The notes beneath the pieces are model-generated. The model was not told the DNA's origin. It did no database searches and saw only the letters and a list, made by a program, of their open reading frames with translations. Shown here piece by piece: positions 6,563 to 8,436 of a stretch of 8,436 nucleotides of DNA. A program made the translations under genes and the position numbers. How positions within the stretch are numbered: position 1 is the first letter of the stretch; the number at the start of each line of letters is the position of its first letter. The stretch comes from an uncultured Paracoccaceae bacterium (lineage in GTDB: Bacteria; Pseudomonadota; Alphaproteobacteria; Rhodobacterales; Rhodobacteraceae): assembly GCA_937927885.1 (NCBI GenBank), contig CALEZJ010000114.1, positions 1-8,436 of the forward strand, read 5' to 3'.

Positions 6563-7632
6563 GCAACCTCTCCTTGTTGGTTGTGCGTTTGGTTGTGCTC
6601 GGCCTCGTGGCCGCCGGTTCGTCCGGCGATCCCGTTCTGGTTGATCAGGTGGCAGGCGACGCTGTGACCCGGCGCGACCTCGACGGTGGAGGGCTTCACC
6701 GTGCGGCACAGATCCATCACCTTGGGGCAGCGGGTGCAGAAATTGCACCCCTTCGGCGGGTTCGCGGGCGACGGCACGTCGCCTTTCAGCACGATGCGCT
6801 GCTTGGTGCCTTCCAGCGAGGGATCGGGTTCGGGCACCGCCGACAGGAGCGCCTCGGTATAGGGATGCAGCGGCGCGTCATAGAGGCGCGAGACGGGCGC
6901 CACCTCGACGATCTTGCCCAGATACATCACCGCCACCCGGTCGGCGATATGGCGCACCATGGAAAGGTCGTGGCTGATGAACATGTAGGTCAGCCCGAAC
7001 TTTTCCTGCAATTCCTCCAGCAGGTTCACCACCTGCGCCTGGATCGACACATCGAGCGCGGCAATCGGCTCGTCGCAGACGATGAAACGCGGGTTCAGCG
7101 CCAGGGCCCGCGCAATGCCGATCCGCTGGCGCTGGCCGCCGGAAAACGCGTGGGGATAGCGGTTGGCGAAATCGCGGTTCAGCCCGACGGCGTCCATCAA
7201 CTCGTAGATTCGCGCCAGTTTCTCGGCGCCGGACAGTCTGGTGTGCTCGTCCAGCGGCTCGCCGATGATGCCGGCCACGGTCATGCGCGGGTTCAGGCTG
7301 GCCTGAGGGTCCTGGAACACCATCTGCATCATGGGCCGGGTCTTGCGCAACGCTTCCTGGCTGAGCGTGCTGATATCGACCCCGTCGATGGTGACCGAGC
7401 CCTCGGTCGCCTCGTAAAGCCGCAAGACCGCGCGCCCGGCGGTGGACTTGCCGCAGCCCGATTCGCCGACGATGCCCAGGGTCTCGCCCTCGTAGATGTC
7501 GAACGAAATCCCGTCGACAGCCTTCACCTCGCCGATCCGGCGGCGAAAGAACCCGCCATAGATCGGGAAATGCAGCTTGAGGTCGCGGACCTGAACCAGG
7601 GGACGCTGGGCGGTGGGGTGGGGGGCGGTCAT
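6559..7632 (-). CDS. ABC importer ATP-binding protein, DppF/OppF type
   Basis: A 357-residue cytoplasmic ATPase, expected to pair with the DppD-type ATPase encoded just before it. It has the DppF-type opening [20 protein letters not shown] (12-31) with [20 protein letters not shown]. Walker A is GESGCGKST at 56-64, Q-loop Q107 in [15 protein letters not shown], signature FSGGQRQR at 163-170, Walker B FIVCDEP at 183-189 and switch H221. The family tail begins at [16 protein letters not shown] (256-271) and carries cysteines C296, C302, C309 and C327 in the iron-sulfur-type spacing, plus an extra C299 giving a local CxxCxxC. After C327 there is a low-complexity tail of about 27 residues with the repeated HNQ motif (HNQTHNQQ), probably not conserved. 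The start at 7632 has GGAG at 7640-7643 and forms ATGA with the stop codon of the preceding gene; its own stop codon again forms ATGA with the binding-protein start. Confidence 0.
   Translation of the reverse strand: MTAPHPTAQRPLVQVRDLKLHFPIYGGFFRRRIGEVKAVDGISFDIYEGETLGIVGESGCGKSTAGRAVLRLYEATEGSVTIDGVDISTLSQEALRKTRPMMQMVFQDPQASLNPRMTVAGIIGEPLDEHTRLSGAEKLARIYELMDAVGLNRDFANRYPHAFSGGQRQRIGIARALALNPRFIVCDEPIAALDVSIQAQVVNLLEELQEKFGLTYMFISHDLSMVRHIADRVAVMYLGKIVEVAPVSRLYDAPLHPYTEALLSAVPEPDPSLEGTKQRIVLKGDVPSPANPPKGCNFCTRCPKVMDLCRTVKPSTVEVAPGHSVACHLINQNGIAGRTGGHEAEHNQTHNQQGEVA
6570..6575 (-). promoter_or_regulatory. Shine-Dalgarno site deciding the binding-protein start
   Basis: AAGGAG on the minus strand, within AAGGAGAGG, lies seven bases before the ATG at 6562. 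It is the strongest ribosome site in the window, sits inside the end of the DppF-type gene and fits a highly translated binding protein. Confidence 0.
6577..6600. repeat. Two-copy 12-base direct repeat in the 3' end of the DppF-type gene
   Basis: TTGGTTGTGC occurs at 6577-6586 and again at 6589-6598, a period of 12 bases with diverged last two bases (GT, TC). It is in frame with the gene and yields the repeated peptide HNQ in the tail of the DppF-type protein. It lies beside the ribosome site of the next gene. It is probably a small slippage duplication. Confidence 0.
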
Positions 7633-8436
7633 GCGCCAACTCCGGGTTGCGCCACACTTCGGTGATCCCAGAAACAGGCGACGTCGTGGCCGGCACCGAT
7701 GGGCCGCCGCACGGGGTTCTCGCCCCGGCAGCGGTCATGCACATGGCCGCAGCGCCCGGCAAAGGGACACGAGGTCGGGTGCCGCGACAGCATCGGCGGC
7801 TGCCCCTCGATCACCCTCAGCTTCGCATCGCGCGCGCCGTGCAGCTTTGGCATCGTGCGCAGCAGGGCGCGGGTATAGGGATGGGCGGGATTGGCAAACA
7901 CCTCGCGCACGGGGCCCTGTTCGACCACCTGTCCGCCATACATCACCATGACCCGGTCGGCGATGCCCGCGATGACCCCCAGATCATGGGTGATCCAGAT
8001 GATCGCCATGCCCAGCTTCTGGCGCAGTTCCTTCACCAGTTCCAGAATCTGCGCCTGAATGGTCACATCCAGCGCGGTCGTCGGTTCGTCCGCGATCAGC
8101 ACCTTGGGGTCGCAGGCCAGCGCGATGGCGATCATCACCCGCTGGCGCATGCCGCCGGAAAACTGGTGCGGGTAATCGCCCAGCCGACGGCGCGCATCGG
8201 GGATGCCGACCAGGTCCAGCAGTTCGGCTGCGCGCGTGCGGGCCTGAGCCTTGGACATGCCCATGTGGCGCCGGAGCGGCTCCATGATCTGGAAACCCAC
8301 GGTGAACACCGGGTTGAGCGAGGTCATCGGGTCCTGAAAGACAAACCCCACCTCGCGCCCGCGCACGTCGCGCAATTCGTCATCGCTGATCTTCAGAAGG
8401 TCGCGCTGGCCCAGCATGACCGTGCCCTGACGCACG
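7629..8436 (-). CDS. ABC importer ATP-binding protein, DppD/OppD type (N-terminus beyond window)
   Basis: The C-terminal 269 or so codons of a DppD-type ATPase; the start and Walker A lie right of the window. The GTG near 8435 reads as an internal valine, not a start, because homologues need about 60-70 more residues. Counting from that codon, the visible motifs are Q-loop Q34 in [16 protein letters not shown], signature FSGGMRQR (92-99), Walker B VLIADEP (112-118), [12 protein letters not shown] as the D-loop and switch H150 in [21 protein letters not shown] in place of LSGGQ is characteristic of DppD/OppD proteins. The tail has [12 protein letters not shown] and cysteines C223, C229, C236 and C254, the set associated with an iron-sulfur cluster in this family. 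Its stop codon overlaps the start of the DppF-type gene as ATGA, indicating coupled, roughly equal synthesis of the two ATPases. It is the first visible gene of the minus-strand operon; its promoter is not in the window. Confidence 0.
   Translation of the reverse strand, partial: VRQGTVMLGQRDLLKISDDELRDVRGREVGFVFQDPMTSLNPVFTVGFQIMEPLRRHMGMSKAQARTRAAELLDLVGIPDARRRLGDYPHQFSGGMRQRVMIAIALACDPKVLIADEPTTALDVTIQAQILELVKELRQKLGMAIIWITHDLGVIAGIADRVMVMYGGQVVEQGPVREVFANPAHPYTRALLRTMPKLHGARDAKLRVIEGQPPMLSRHPTSCPFAGRCGHVHDRCRGENPVRRPIGAGHDVACFWDHRSVAQPGVGA

Noticed and set aside
4871..6667. A 598-codon open frame on the plus strand, antisense to the binding-protein gene
   Set aside because: It is rich in Arg, Gly, Asp and His with no recognisable motif, as expected from reading the complement of a GC-rich gene. 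The minus-strand frame has a signal peptide, family motifs and a strong ribosome site.
6563..6748. Upstream extension of the binding-protein gene to an in-frame ATG at 6748
   Set aside because: The extra 62 residues are Arg/Pro-rich, overlap the DppF-type coding region and would bury the signal peptide. The ATG at 6562 has AAGGAG seven bases upstream.
6499..7665. A 388-codon plus-strand open frame over the DppF-type gene
   Set aside because: It is an antisense shadow; the minus-strand frame has all ATPase motifs.
1..8436. CRISPR arrays, tRNA or rRNA genes, transposases, phage genes, toxin-antitoxin or defence systems
   Set aside because: I found no regularly spaced repeats, no tRNA-like cloverleaf and no protein motif of these classes. 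Nearly all sequence is accounted for by transporter genes.

Overview
The window is GC-rich and almost fully coding. It looks like chromosomal DNA from an alphaproteobacterium, most likely of the Rhodobacterales (Roseobacter/Paracoccus/Rhodobacter relatives). That placement rests on overall style: strong use of G/C-ending codons, tightly packed operons, GC-rich intergenic hairpins, and abundant family-5 peptide/opine-type ABC transporters. It is an inference, since no taxonomic marker gene is present.

The layout is two convergent ABC importer operons of the Opp/Dpp (peptide/nickel/opine, PepT) class, meeting at a shared terminator at about 2837-2860. The plus-strand operon (1-2815) enters from the left. 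It contains the C-terminal end of a DppC-type permease (2-262), a small predicted secreted two-cysteine protein (266-634), a 96-base spacer with a GC-rich hairpin of repeat type, and a 694-residue ATPase in which a DppD-like and a DppF-like half are fused (731-2815). Its binding protein and DppB-type permease are presumably to the left of the window.

The minus-strand operon (8436 down to 2863) enters from the right. In transcription order it has a DppD-type ATPase (7629-8436, N-terminus cut off by the window edge), a DppF-type ATPase (6559-7632), a family-5 substrate-binding protein (4862-6562), a DppB-type permease (3773-4783) and a DppC-type permease (2863-3780). All five parts of a complete importer are represented. 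Three of the four junctions are overlapping start/stop codons (ATGA twice, and an 8-base overlap between the permeases). The exception is the 78-base gap after the binding-protein gene, which carries a perfect 11-bp hairpin of the kind that can raise binding-protein yield over permease yield.

In each system the binding protein would capture the substrate in the periplasm, the two permeases form the channel, and the paired ATPase domains power transport from the cytoplasm. The substrate cannot be read from the sequence; short peptides are the default guess. All four nucleotide-binding domains show intact catalytic motifs in the parts that are visible, and all four end in the cysteine-rich tail typical of this family.

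The least ordinary item is the small lower-GC secreted-protein gene inside the plus-strand transporter operon, together with the hairpin that follows it. I see no RNA gene, insertion sequence, CRISPR array or phage gene, and no well-supported novel multi-gene system. There is no gene-free stretch longer than 300 bases.
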